A stretch of DNA of 64,000 nt, taken from assembly GCA_037176885.1 (NCBI GenBank), contig JAWWNJ010000018.1:1364001-1428000 (forward strand). Direction: 5' to 3'. A program made the position numbers and the translations under genes. Positions 33,802-44,855 of the stretch are shown here, piece by piece. This DNA is from Favolaschia claudopus. Its lineage: Eukaryota > Basidiomycota > Agaricomycetes > Agaricales > Mycenaceae. Below the pieces are notes generated by a model. It saw only the letters and a list, made by a program, of their open reading frames with translations. It ran no database searches and was not told the DNA's origin. The number at the start of each line of letters is the position of its first letter. Position 1 is the first letter of the stretch.

Positions 33802-34824
33802 TATGTTTTAAATTGCAGACTATACGCGGAATGTCAAATTAAAAGTTCATCGATAAACGGCCAACTCACGCAAGGATGACCCAAGCTTCGGGGGGAAGAA
33901 AATCATGAGAAGTTCATAACTGGCAGAGCGCTGGACATACCGGTACCACATGCGTTTGTGGCGAGGACCAGTACTAACACAAAGCCCGTGGCGAAGTAGT
34001 TACGGTGGCTCACTTGAATTGGAGAATGAGTGAAGGCAAAGAAAATGTGAATGAATACTTACTCCGCCAGATTCGATACGCGTAGAACCTGTAAGATGTG
34101 GGAGTACTGCAGGAAGTGATGGGATACTACCTGACGTACATTTGAACGAGTCCTGCCGTTAATCCCTAGGACCAGACGTAATTGAATGGGAGCAGAAAAA
34201 AAACTTGTTGTGTCTCACCGTCGGTACTGCCTCGAGGGAGACGCTCCTGCGTTGTGTCAGCGCTTCATGTTCCTCTACCTCGAAGGTGGTACGGCGCACC
34301 AGATCATGAGTCTGGCTATGAGTAGGGTGAGATACAGTCGGAAGACATAGCGGTGCGTCAACCCACTAGTAGTTCGAGATAAGATAATGGTATACTTATG
34401 ATGGCATTAGTTTTCTTTGCTTCAAACGTTAGAGGACGACGCAACAGGTATGCACCACAAGGGATAGGTGGAATGTATCCAGAAAGAGCGTGAGTGTCAC
34501 CTTGGTAGAGTTCAGCTCGCAAACTCAACTGGAATCGGAACAAGCTCAAGGGCTTACGATGACTTTGAGGTAAATAGGATCGCGTTTGTAACCTGCAAAG
34601 TTGTCGAGGGAGACGAAGATTGAGCCTCACGAGTAGACCGACAATGAGTACTGTGCACGTACGCGTGAAGTAGAATAAACACTGCAGCAAACTGATACCA
34701 TACAGGATGGCGCTAAAGATGACACCGAGGAGCATAGAACCCATCCTGCGCTTGCTTGAGCCGGAGAACGGTATGAATTGCGGTCACGAACGCACGTATT
34801 GCCCAACGGCGCTCCCGAGTCTAA

Positions 34825-34962
34825 GGCTCCATTCGGCTGTCGTGTCTTAGCGTCACTTAGCGTCACTTTGGAGCACTTGGGAAAAATTCCACGCCAAACT
34901 TTTGGTGAGAAATACTCTTAAGTGACGTCAAGTGCTCCGAAGTGACGCAACCGAATGGAGCC
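34825..34962. mobile_element. PIF/Harbinger-like MITE upstream of DUF6534 gene
   Basis: 138 bp with inverted ends GGCTCCATTCGG and 3-bp duplications TAA at 34822–34824 and 34963–34965. The paralogous fragment at 30826–30959 shows the same flanks joined through a single TTA, so insertion and target duplication are directly demonstrated. Confidence 0.85.
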
Positions 34963-35391
34963 TAAGGTAGCTGCTGTCATGGTGGAAGATCGCTGAGTTG
35001 CTGTAGTGTTTTTGGGCGAATATTATGGCAACCAAATATATGCGCCACCAGGCAGGACCCTGAGAGTTCACACAGTCTAAACTTTTTTTCATTCTTGATC
35101 ATTCCCTCCGCCCAAACAGAAGAGCGGTCTAACGACGGTGAGAGTCAAGAAGCAATGAGTAGTTCCTAAATGGGCGTTCGGCGCTGGCCGGCGAGCTGTT
35201 TGGATGATTGCCGGACAATCAACCCTGCAATGACCACAAATGCACCCACACTTTGCCCACACTTGCACATGAAACGCCGACACGCACGCACGCGCCTGAA
35301 CGGGTGACAAGGTGGGAGTCCGAGGGACATGAATGCATGAATGGGTATGTGCACAATGGTCCACATACATAGGATGGGAAGCTTGCTTCTA

Positions 35392-35770
35392 CAGTTGCGG
35401 CGAAATCAATTTACTTACCAAAAATGGAAATTCCCATCAGAACCGCCCTACCGCACAGAAAAACGACACACTGGGAGGTGGAAATGGGTTAGAGGACCTG
35501 TATTCCTTGTGATGAATAGGTCTGCGCACAGAAACCAGCCCGATCGCTCATGTTTCTGGCAGGTTTTGGCTGAACCTTTTGGGACAAACTCACCGGCTAT
35601 CCCGGCAAAATCAATACAAAGACACAGATTTTTCTACACCAGACATGCAGGCTCGAGGCTCTGAGCATTTCTGTCAAGTTTCCCCTCGAAAGAACCATTC
35701 GTCTCTGAGAAAAGAAGTGGATTGATGGGAATTTCCATTTTTGGTAAGTAAATTGATTTCGCCGCAACTG
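35392..35770. mobile_element. TA-flanked MITE, CAGTTGCGG family
   Basis: Inverted ends CAGTTGCGGCGAAATCAATT extending about 47 bp, nearly perfect. TA at 35390–35391 and 35771–35772. No gene. The interval 34966–35389 upstream holds nothing supported. Confidence 0.85.
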
Positions 35771-35772
35771 TA

Positions 35773-36839
35773 TGCTGTTCGTTTTGGAAAAAAATTCAAT
35801 TTATATTTGTATGGGAATAATCTAGTTTGAGAGAGGTGAGACGTCTGGGATTCTGCCTATCCAGAGGCCTCAGTATTCTAAACATGTGTTACATTTTCGA
35901 GAGGCCGATATTTATGTGAGCTCGTCCATATATTTCTGAATGTGAATGCAATTTATTTGAATGGGGCCTGTAGTCCCGGCGAGAAGCAACCATCAAGCTC
36001 TATTGGTCACTGTTGAGTGCGTCAATCGGGTGCTTCGGGCACTTTGCCGAAGCGTCGGGACTCGGGAGGCGGGTCCTGGCGGGACATGATGCGGGAGGTT
36101 CATTACGGATGACATTCGGCTGATGCGGCCGGCATTTCCCGACAATTTGGAAATCTACCTCCTTGGGAATGTCCCCAAGCAATGGAAGACGTATTGTTGG
36201 CACATCGAGCTCAGAAAATTAGTTTCTGTTGGGTCTAATCAATCTCATCCCTCCAGGTGCTTGAAATTCAATCGACTCCGAGACCTGGAGAGTCACGAAC
36301 ACAAGCAAAGTATGCAGTAACGGCCAACAGATGCCCTGCTCATCGTTCGTTTCACACAAACATCGCAAACCTGGCTGTATTGTGCTTCAGAACTCCAGCT
36401 AAGTACTACTAGTAATCAGTAAGTTAGTATCAATTGTGTTGGACTGTTTCGCGAGCCATTTGATTGCATCACGGACAGTGCCGCGTCTGCTTTGATCTGA
36501 TATCATAAAGCCGAGAAGCCCGACCATCCAACGCCCATCGCAAATCACAATGCCGCCCAACGGCGGGGAGGACGGCACCCTCATGGAACAGTGCACAAGA
36601 TCTCCCGCTCACTGAGCACGCCAATGCCAAGCCAAATCAATCAAATAAATATGAGCCTGCCTCAGAAATATATTGAACACTCGGAAATATATTGAAAGCC
36701 TCACATAAATCTCCTTGACCCTATGAATAAATTGGTTATATAGAAGCTATATGAAGGGGAATTCTCGTGGTTCTGTTGAGTGCCAAAAGAGTCAGTGTCT
36801 CAAAAATATAAATTGAATTTTTTTCCAAAACGAACAGCA
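35773..36839. mobile_element. TA-flanked element with TGCTGTTCG ends
   Basis: Inverted ends TGCTGTTCGTTTTGGAAAAA continue for about 36 bp. TA at 35771–35772 (shared with the neighbouring MITE) and 36840–36841. The ~1-kb interior has no supported gene. Confidence 0.75.
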
Positions 36840-36842
36840 TAT

Positions 36843-37612
36843 CACTGTGGTCGCAGAACCCCATGAATTTCCCATAGCCGGACCATGAATTCCACAATTC
36901 ACGGGTTTATCTAGTGAATTCAGATTCATGGGGTTGTGACTTCACGTACCCAATTCACATAATTAGAGTCCGCAATATGAAGTGCGTGAATTTCACTCGA
37001 AAATCGAATGAATGCATATGTGTGAAAACTGCTCAGAAAGTTCATTCCTCGCTTCCTGGCAACTCTTGGAAATTCACCCGTAAACCTCGTGAAATTCATG
37101 GAGTTCAAGTTGCCTCGAACATGGTACATGGTTCTGGTCACCAGTACTGGTTGTGTTCCTAATACAGTAATATAGTCAATTTACATACTTTGAATAGTAC
37201 CGTAACTTAGTAATCGTTAGTAAAGACTTGTTGTACTTGTTCAGTAAGTACTTCCATACAAAAGAGATAAGACTAATACTTGTATGTTGACACTGGTCAA
37301 AGCGAGGGGTACGTAGTAGATTTTTCATGCAGTTTCCACTGTGTTTTCACGTATTTTTCAAGTGACTTCCGGGAGTATTGGAAGGGAATCCAACACAGTG
37401 AAAAAGTTTTCATTGGAATATGAGGTGGATATCATTCCCAAACCATGTGAATTAACACCATGGAATGTCCCACTCACATAGTTGGACCCAGTGAAAATAT
37501 CTCCGTGAAATTCACAACTCCATAGTGGAATTCACAGAGTTTTCCGGTGAATTTCCCATTGAAACCTTGTGAACAAACTATGGGAAAGTCAGGGGGTTAT
37601 GCGACCACAGTG
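36843..37612. mobile_element. CACTA-like MITE (second copy)
   Basis: Ends CACTGTGGTCGCA / TGCGACCACAGTG, then AACCCC(C/A)TGAATTTCCCATAG as in the copy at 59066–59834; the interiors align throughout. ATAT flanks both sides. No gene. Confidence 0.8.
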
Positions 37613-37640
37613 ATATGCTTCAGTCCGTACATGCACTTTA

Positions 37641-38361
37641 CACTGTGCAAAGTATACATCATGAAATTCATGCAAACTGTCATGAATTTCAGGTTTCATG
37701 ATGTTTTGTCATGAAGCACACCATGAATTTCAAGGGGGGTTTCATGATGCTCAGAAGCTCATTTTTGCAAAATTATGAATTCATGACAAAACATCATGAA
37801 TTTTCGTCATAAAGGACCGAGCGATTTTTTCTGGCTAAGTCCACCAAGAGTTAAGTGGGTAGGGTGCTAATATCAATAATAAAGCCAATAAATGGTATCA
37901 GTCGGTCTCTGGTCTCTATCAAGTGCACACTGCTGAAAATTAGAAACAAATGAGGAGAACGGGGATGAACAACTTGAGACTGTGCAGTATGACATTCATA
38001 TATTGGCGAAGCTAACGAAGTTTATAATTCCCACTTAGTCTACCAGTAGTACTCTCAACGTGTATACTGTAGTATGTCACACGGCGGTCTTGAGTTCGAT
38101 GCCGGCTGGTGGCATCTGAGGTTGGTGGTTATTTATTTGCTTTGCACCGCTCTCGTTTCATGATATTTTGTTCTGAAATACTTGATAAAACATCATGAAA
38201 AAACGTCATGAAGAGCCCCATAATCATCATGAAAACATACTTTCAATTCATGATGTTTCGTTAGCAATTTCCAGGCGATTCATCATGAATTCCTGGACAT
38301 AATGTTAGGATTTTCATGGCCAACAACATCATGAATTTCATGACCCTTCCTTTGCACAGTG
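37641..38361. mobile_element. CACTG-ended element with ATGAATTTCATGA subterminal repeats
   Basis: Inverted ends CACTGTGCAAAG. Both arms hold many CATGAAATTCATG-type palindromic repeats, as in CACTA-like subterminal regions. The right end is inserted in a LINE RT relic (after the LTGEA reading); flanking triplets TTA and CCT do not match, so the left side may be rearranged. Confidence 0.65.
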
Positions 38362-39515
38362 CCTCGCCTGTAAGTTTTGAGTCAATAACAACACCGATCC
38401 ACTTGACTGTTTCCGACGGGTGGATGGTGACCCCGTTAAAGGTGACGCAGTAGCTCGAGAGGTCTTCCCGGCCAGGCGAGTGGTGCAAGAGCTCGGTTTC
38501 GGACTCTTCAAAGGTAGCTTCGTCGTCGTCGGACCAGGAATTGGAAACGGAAGCGGCCTTGTTGAGAACTCCGACATTCTGGAATGCTGAACGGCTGGCC
38601 GTGCTGAAATTCGTGTCATCAACAAACCCGTACTTCCAACCAATTGAGACCCCAATTTTCTCTAGGCGACGCAGTAAGCGGTTGATGACTAAGTAGAAGG
38701 AAAATAATCACAGACAGAGCAGAGCCCTGCGGATCAACACAGCGAAAAGTGACGGTGCGAACACCATCAATGACCACCGTGACGAGGTGATGGTGAAGGA
38801 ACGACGCAACCCAGAGAATGAGCTGGCGAGAGAAGCCTAGGGATGCCAGCTCTTGGACGACCACGCGGTGCGATACACGGTTGAATGCCCCTTTGAGATC
38901 GTAGAAGAGGGTAGATACAGTGTTTCCGGCGTCGAGCTGAGCTCGGACACGATGAATGTAACCGTCGACGGCTTGGAGGGTGTTGTGTCCAGGGCGGCCA
39001 CCGTATTGTGCATCCTCGATGAACCCAAGAGTTTCCGCTTCAAATGCGAGACGGTCAGCAACGAGACGCTCCAGAGGTTTAGCAAGAATGTGCTCAAATT
39101 TCTCCACCGGTCGCCACGCCTTTGGCGATGTCTTGTCTTTCTTGCCTTGCTTATGAACCGGAGTCGCAACATTGGCTTTGTACGGCGTGGGCTTTGCACC
39201 TAGTGCCACGGAAGACTTGAAGACGGCGCGGATCCATTCCCGTGTGACCAGCGATATTTCACCACTGGGCATCCGAAACGCAATGATGAGTATTCCCGAG
39301 CGCGCAAAAGACCTCACCAATGGTGCGGGAGAAAAAATTGAGCAACCGCTCAGATCTCCGCAGTAATGGATACCAGGTGTGACCTCTAAGCGACCTAGAA
39401 GACTATTGTCCTGGCACATTGCTAGGTCGCTGGGATCTTCCATCTGAGACTGTTCGTTGTAGAGATCTAAGCAGTTCAATAGCGACCTGGGTCGCTCGCA
39501 CAAAATATGTGGCAT
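38362..39515 (-). pseudogene. LINE reverse transcriptase relic
   Basis: Minus-strand RT motifs: TPVHKQGKKDKTSPKAWRPV (finger region), ERLVADRLAFEAETLGFIED, NTVSTLFYDLKGAFNRVSHR (motif A with Asp), DPQGSALSVIIF (motif B, garbled before PQG) and, after a frameshift, KYGFVDDTNF (motif C, VDD). The 5' part and endonuclease are not seen, and the 3' end is cut by the element at 37641–38361. It could be the ORF2 type that the ORF1-only LINE at 4823 lacks, but that link is unproven. Confidence 0.7.
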
Positions 39516-40651
39516 TGAGGAAAAGGGAGAAACGGAGTAAGTTACTGGTAGAAGTTGGGTAGAAGAATATGTTTTGAATCGCTCATATGGTGTTCAAATA
39601 TTTGCCGGCGCTGTTAGAATATCCAGTTGGCGGTGCAACTTGTTGCAGTCTTGTCGTTGGGATGGCGAGTGTGCGGAACTGGAGAAGTCTGCCAAAAGTG
39701 TAGGAAGTGATGGTCAGCGTACAAGACGAGTCGACATAGTTAGTAGTGCCTATTGCACGGAGCATCCGATGCATTTAGCTCGCCTTTGCTCACCGCCGCG
39801 GCACACACAAATACTGCACCTCTTACTGGTGAGAGTCCCTCCTCAGAGTTTCGAGCAGCGTCGTTGGCGCCCGCAATAAACAGCTGTATCAATCCACGAT
39901 CCCGCAGCATGTCTCGCTTGTGGGTTTCCTGCGCAAAATTATAATATTAATACCTCCGATTCCACCTCGCGCACGCGTCGTAGAAGGATCGAAGGGTGTT
40001 GTCGCATTTTTTTCCCTGTTGTTTCCATGCCCGTTCGCGTCGCCGTTTGTGCACTATGTTGTACGACTGAGTGGTGAACAGAACACTTGCTCGCCTTCTC
40101 CGTACGCTCCGCAATAAGATATCACGGACTGACCGAGGTCTGGAAGATTGAAGCATTGCCACTTCTGAGAATGAGGTAAATGTCCTTGGAATCTGAATAG
40201 CCTTTGAGTAGCCGGATGGAGTAGCATTAGACTGGCTTCAAGTCCAGGCATGGGCTCTGGTGTAGGACTTGAGTTTTTGCATTATTTTGTCTTCGAGAGC
40301 GCCGCGACCCCGATTTTATTCTCCCTTCACAAGTCCAAAGGGTCCCGACATGCGGAGCAGTTCAGACGGAGAGACCTGACCTCAAATTTAAACCGGTATG
40401 AACGAAAATCGAAAACGAAAACGCGGCTAGCTGATAATGATCAGGCGGCCTTCCAGGCCATCAAGTCCATCAATTGCCAGCATTCAGAAACGAAAATGAT
40501 CGGGCAAAGAAGCCGAGAGGATTGGATTGATGTCACAGTCACAGTATATCAATGTACGTGGTCTATTGTGTCATCGGCCGCTTACCGAACGCGTCCGAGT
40601 GGCTGTACCAGGTCACGCACACGGCGTGTCTTAGCACTTAATTGAAGAGTG
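39516..40651. other. Non-coding interval
   Basis: No gene or repeat that I can support. Confidence 0.3.
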
Positions 40652-41004
40652 GGTGACTTCCCGTAAGATAAATTTATGCTGGCCCAATTTCTGAGGTTGT
40701 TTGAGAGTGCCAGTGATGCAATCAGACTGGCGATATTTTCATCGCAAAACAAATCTACCAGGTGCGCGACTGCCCTGTTTGCGGGAGAGAGGTTGCAGGA
40801 CCTGATGGGGTGTCAAAAAGTGTCTGGAGATTTATTTTTGGGTCTTGAAATCTAGTGGAGGGGTGCCGACCCCCCATCCAAACTTTATTATATTCAACTG
40901 ATGCGGACTAAATCTTCGCTCGATTTGGGTGCGAAGAGTGATGGGGTCCCGACAGCTGTCTCGAAATATTCTGGTGGAGTAAATTTACCTTACGGGAAGT
41001 CACC
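40652..41004. mobile_element. MITE with GGTGACTTCCCGTAAG ends
   Basis: Inverted ends GGTGACTTCCCGTAAG plus (G/A)TAAATTTA. GAGTG occurs directly at both flanks (40647–40651, 41005–41009), suggesting a 5-bp target duplication. 353 bp, no gene. Confidence 0.65.
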
Positions 41005-41055
41005 GAGTGAAGATCACTTCACTTCAAAATCATAAAATAGAAATTTTTACGATAC

Positions 41056-41766
41056 AGTCGTAAACTAGGAAGCGCAACGATTAGCATTCTAGGCAAATTA
41101 TTCCAAGAAATTGTGCTAGATACCCGGAATTTTTGTGATAGAGCCCTAGCCCTGTATCTGGTCTATGGATTCAACCAAAAGTTTGCGATGAATGAAGCTG
41201 TTTTGAGTGAGATCGAGGTCCAAAGTTCGGCATCACCGAATTTGGCCGATTAACGTAGAAACGCAACACAGACAAACAAAGCCTGAAGCCTTCCCTGCAG
41301 GTCGGGACAGTACAATAAAGGTGAATTGGGGCGCTGAAAATATCATACAATGAATTCTACCTGCTGGGGAGCACCCAAAATTATGTGGATCGAACGGCAA
41401 AATTCCCGGCCAGGTCAAAATTCCGCGAAAGATCGGCTCGTTTGAGTTCGTTAGAAACCGAATCGGTCCAAATTTTTCAAGGGATACCGATTTCACTTTC
41501 AAAGACTATTTGAGCACAAGCAGGCCCATGGAAATCTCCCAAAAAAAGCGGGGGACATCAAATTTCCTCCCAGATTTGGCAATTTTTGAGCAATCGCGGC
41601 CATACAAGCTGAACGGTGGATTTCCATGTTCCAAAAACCGTTCCATCGAATTCAGCGACCTTGAAAACGGTAGGAAGTGGCAGATTTCTTGCTGGAGAAT
41701 GGTTATCAGGGCCGAAATCCGCGTGTTGCTCTTCTACGTAATGTTGCGCTTCCTAGTTTACGACTG
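41056..41766. mobile_element. TA-flanked element, CAGTCGTAAAC family
   Basis: Inverted ends CAGTCGTAAACTAGGAAGCG with GCAAC next, TA at 41054–41055 and 41767–41768. 711 bp without a supported gene. Confidence 0.85.
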
Positions 41767-41776
41767 TACCCAAGTA

Positions 41777-42144
41777 CTGTAAATACTTGTACCGAGGCAA
41801 CCGTCACGGTCACGGTGGGGTCTGTTGCGTTGCCCAAACCGCGGCGGGTCACGGTCACGGGCGGTCTGGTTGCCTCCAAAAAATCGTGACAGTTGAGAAA
41901 ATATTCATTTTTCGCCCTATTTTGGTGCCATTTTTGCTTAAATCCTCGGAATTGTCGTTTCCAGCTATTTCTGTCGCAGTCAGACTGCTCAAAGTCTGAA
42001 TTTGCCCCAGATCATAGCAAATTTTCGCGTTCTCGGTTGCCCAAAATCCAACCGTCACGCTCATGGCCGCTCTGGTTGCGTTGCCGAAGGCGGGTCACGG
42101 TGTCACGGTGCCGAGGTCGGTTGCCTCGGTACAAGTATCTACAG
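41777..42144. mobile_element. TA-flanked MITE, family B (copy 2)
   Basis: Termini CTGTAAATACTTGTACCG, TA at 41775–41776 and 42145–42146. 368 bp, inverse-orientation relative of 26366–26734. It starts only 8 bp after the preceding element's TA. Confidence 0.8.
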
Positions 42145-42679
42145 TATGAGATTCGTGGCAAACATGATACTTATAGACAAACACTAAAGGTATGTAAATA
42201 GGAAACAAGAATGGACTACATAAAGTAAACAAATATTATTATTTTATATTTATCTGTTAATTTGTGTTGGCTGCCGGCAGTAGCTAAGTTGCACGAGCAT
42301 CTCAATTTGCGGAGGGAAAAAACGGCAATTTCGGTTATTTTTAAGTAGTAGCCGAGCATCGGAACGGGACCAACATGAGCATGTACGTGACCGTGACCCT
42401 TGGCGTCATAGAGCCGACCTTGACTTGTTCCGTGCCGACTGCTTCATTTTCGTTTCTGAACCTGCTGCCGACGGGCACCACCGGCCATCTATCGGCTATT
42501 CTATATATAGTTGTTTTCGTTTTCGTTTCTAGTATATACTCAATTTAAACTTGACTGGAGATTTGCAAGAGCTTCGACTCCGGATAGTATCAGAGGGCGG
42601 AAAATCCTGATTCTCGACTCTTGGGAAGCCTCAGTAGTTGAGACTAAACGCTATCCCCCACTAAACGCTACGCGTGTAC

Positions 42680-44007
42680 CTTTAATGTCCCCGGGTATTC
42701 CTTTTCTGTCCCGGCGATCATATTTCTGTCCTTCTGATCAGGCAGCTATGTCCACGGCACCAATGATTCTGGTCCCTCTGCTCAGAGATTTCTGTCCCTT
42801 TGCTCAAACAAATGAAGCTGCTTGTTATAATTATTCAGTCCACAGTATAAGAAATTACAGTCCTTTTCCTAAGCGATTTACGTCCTCAGGTCATCACTTT
42901 CTCGTCCGGCCATCATTTGTTTTCGGTCCGGCCGACAAGCACTTTCTGTCCGATCTTTATGGATCTCACCAAGGGTCCTACCAAACCTTCTGATGTTGTA
43001 TACCTTCATGATCCATTTTTGAAGCAGATTCCAGGAAAAATGTTTCTGAGGCCATATCTCAAAATCTTAGTGCTGTACAGCGCAAACAAGCAGAGTGTCC
43101 CAATTAGGAAAACTCAGTGTTCAGCCATTTCGATTCTCGCTATAGCTCGCTATATTGAAGAATCCATTGCTTGGAAGTAGTAAAAGTGTCCAAAGCCTTG
43201 CATCTGAGACCCATAGCTGTCAGCTCAGGGTATGTGGCACATATTTTCAACATGTTATCCCGGCCATGAGCAAAATCAACCGCGGGAAGACCTTTCTCCA
43301 TCTTTTATCTGCAATTTATCGAGTTCTCAGCACGGCTTCAATTCCCTCAAATAAGGCTTTACAGGGCCCTACGCAGTGGCATATGAGTCATTCCATGCCG
43401 TCGGCATGTACGAATTCAAGCGGAAAAGTTGTGAAAAATTGCGAACTGACACTAACTTGGACTTGTTTTGTGCATCACTCGAAGGCAACCAGAAATGAAG
43501 CCATTGTTGCACACATATACTAGCACGTCTTCGCCTATCTAGCTACAGTGCCAGATAATACATTAGTAGGGAGGTAAGTGTGATGGGGCTGCAAGGATCA
43601 TTTGCCGTGACTCCGATGAGCCCGATCAAGACCATATTTCCTGATATGGTCCGATGTTCTGAGGGGAGATTTAATTTTCTAAACTGTCCAGATACTGTAC
43701 CGATCTGTATGGAGGCAACGCTCTGAGGTGCGTTACGCGCCGTTGCTAGCCTTTTATGGTAATTTGCTGTGCAAAAGCAGTGCAAAATTACCATATATGG
43801 GACGATTTGTAAGCAAAAATGGCGCTGCGTTATGCGTTATGTTGCTACCATACATATCGGTACAGTACGCTGGGGACACCTATAGGTAGTCTATATAGGC
43901 TGGGGAAACTTAAATATGCTGTTTCCATAAAGATGGGACAGAAGGACAATACCTGGGACAGAATCATCTTGTCAGGGACAGGAAGACAATGCCCGAGGAC
44001 ATTATAG
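42680..44007. mobile_element. Candidate element with TCTGTCC subterminal repeats
   Basis: Left arm (42680–42960) has at least eight (T)CTGTCC-like units on the plus strand; the right arm (43930–44000) has the inverse GGACAGA units. The outermost TTAATGTCCCCGGGTATT matches inverted ATAATGTCCTCGGGCATT at the right end. Nested MITE A copy at 43695–43865. No gene is credible; a long frame over the repeats is an artefact. Confidence 0.5.
43695..43865. mobile_element. TA-flanked MITE, family A (copy 2)
   Basis: 171 bp, TA at 43693–43694 and 43866–43867. It differs from the copies at 29319 and 57982 at only a few positions. Confidence 0.9.
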
Positions 44008-44024
44008 ACTCACTCGCCCACGCC

Positions 44025-44103
44025 CAAGGGGCGACCACTAAAATAAGAATTGAAATGCACTGGTACTGTGGTCTATTATTTGGTATTTGATCCTGTCATC
44101 GGC
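44025..44103. repeat. Left terminal inverted repeat of P-like element
   Basis: Starts CAAGGGGCGACCACTA directly after CCCACGCC; partner is 49783–49861. The unpaired positions cluster at 26–37 of the repeat. Confidence 0.85.
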
Positions 44104-44259
44104 AAAATCAACGGCGTGTGATCGGCAATCAATTCTGGATGCTTTAATTGCACAACGCGTCAACAACGCGTTCTCAACGTGTTTTCCGTGTGTTTTGCGC
44201 ATGTTGGGAGCTTGAGCTCACCTTTTCTCTCTTACCTTCGAGTCTCTCCCCTCTGCAGT

Positions 44260-44855
44260 ATGGATGTGAAACAAGAGGACAGAGAGAAGGCTCGAGAAGC
44301 TTCAATCAAAGCCGAACAAATCATGGCAGCGAGCCCGGTCCGGAAAAAACGTGCCGCAGCACTCACCTCAAGCATGAGAACCTCGATGTAAATATAAATT
44401 CAACGCTAAATGAATCTCAAATAATGTCTTGCACAGACCTTTTCAACCGGGGGGAGCTTTTGATTCACAAACTGATTCTCAGGAGTGGTTAGAGGGGCTG
44501 TATGAGCATCCCGGGCACTCAAGCCCATGTGAGTGGCCTAGTTTAACTCAATCTTAGTTCTAATATGTTACAAGCTCATGCTCCAGAACCCGAATACTCG
44601 CATGACACACTTATCCTTAGAGCTGAGGAAGCTGAGGAGGAACGCGACAACCTTCGGATGGAGTGTCACAATCTTCGGATCGAGCTCGATGTTATCAAAT
44701 CGGAACTTCAAGATACAAAAAAACAGCTAGCCTCCGCTAATTACAATGCTGAACAATGGCAAAAAGCTGCAGTCACTATTTCCAAGGCAGCAGAGAAGGC
44801 TAAAAAGGAGATTGCGAAAGTCAAGGAAGCATTGGATGTAGTTGAATTAGTTTAG
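44260..44855 (+). CDS. Small coiled-coil accessory protein of the P-like element
   Basis: Three exons (44260–44387, 44437–44528, 44575–44855) with 49- and 46-bp GT–AG introns join in frame to 501 nt, 166 aa. The N-terminus is charged (MDVKQEDREKAREASIKAEQ) with a basic SPVRKKR stretch at about residues 26–32 that could be a nuclear signal. The middle is Gly/Ser/Asp-rich (GGAFDSQTDSQEWLEGLYEH). The C-terminal ~85 residues have heptad-like Leu/Ile/Val spacing (AEEERDNLRMECHNLRIELD, then IKSELQDTKKQL), so a coiled coil is likely. I recognise no family. It sits 157 bp inside the left inverted repeat and converges on the transposase gene, their stops overlapping by two bases, so it is plausibly an element-encoded cofactor or regulator; this is inference. 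Confidence 0.75.

Larger units (their letters stand above)
31170..34744 (-). pseudogene. DUF6534-type multi-pass membrane protein gene, split by a transposon
   Basis: Minus-strand exons separated by short GT–AG introns follow the DUF6534 order. MGSMLLGVIFSAILYGISLL (first membrane segment) begins at 34744, then RYKRDPIYLKVI, VTLTLFLDTFHLSLVVHTC, a poorly resolved part, LTAGLVQMYV, FYAYRIWR and SHRNYFATGFVLVLVLATNA (to about 33940). A Tc1/mariner copy (32224–33801) is inserted here. The gene resumes with ITINALSAAADVYITAMMC, RTKSMVNKL, IAFTINTGL, ICAVASLIS, LILSPRTLIYASFYFCIGR and VYSNALLASLNARTIIRGR, ending in a hydrophilic tail at 31170. DUF6534 proteins are agaricomycete membrane proteins of unknown role. 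Exon limits are approximate. The transposon and an unclear stretch near 34200–34400 make it unlikely to be functional. Confidence 0.7.

Noticed and set aside
42511..42993. 160-codon plus-strand frame
   Set aside because: It is produced by the repeated TCTGTCC words of the candidate element and has no homology-like motif.
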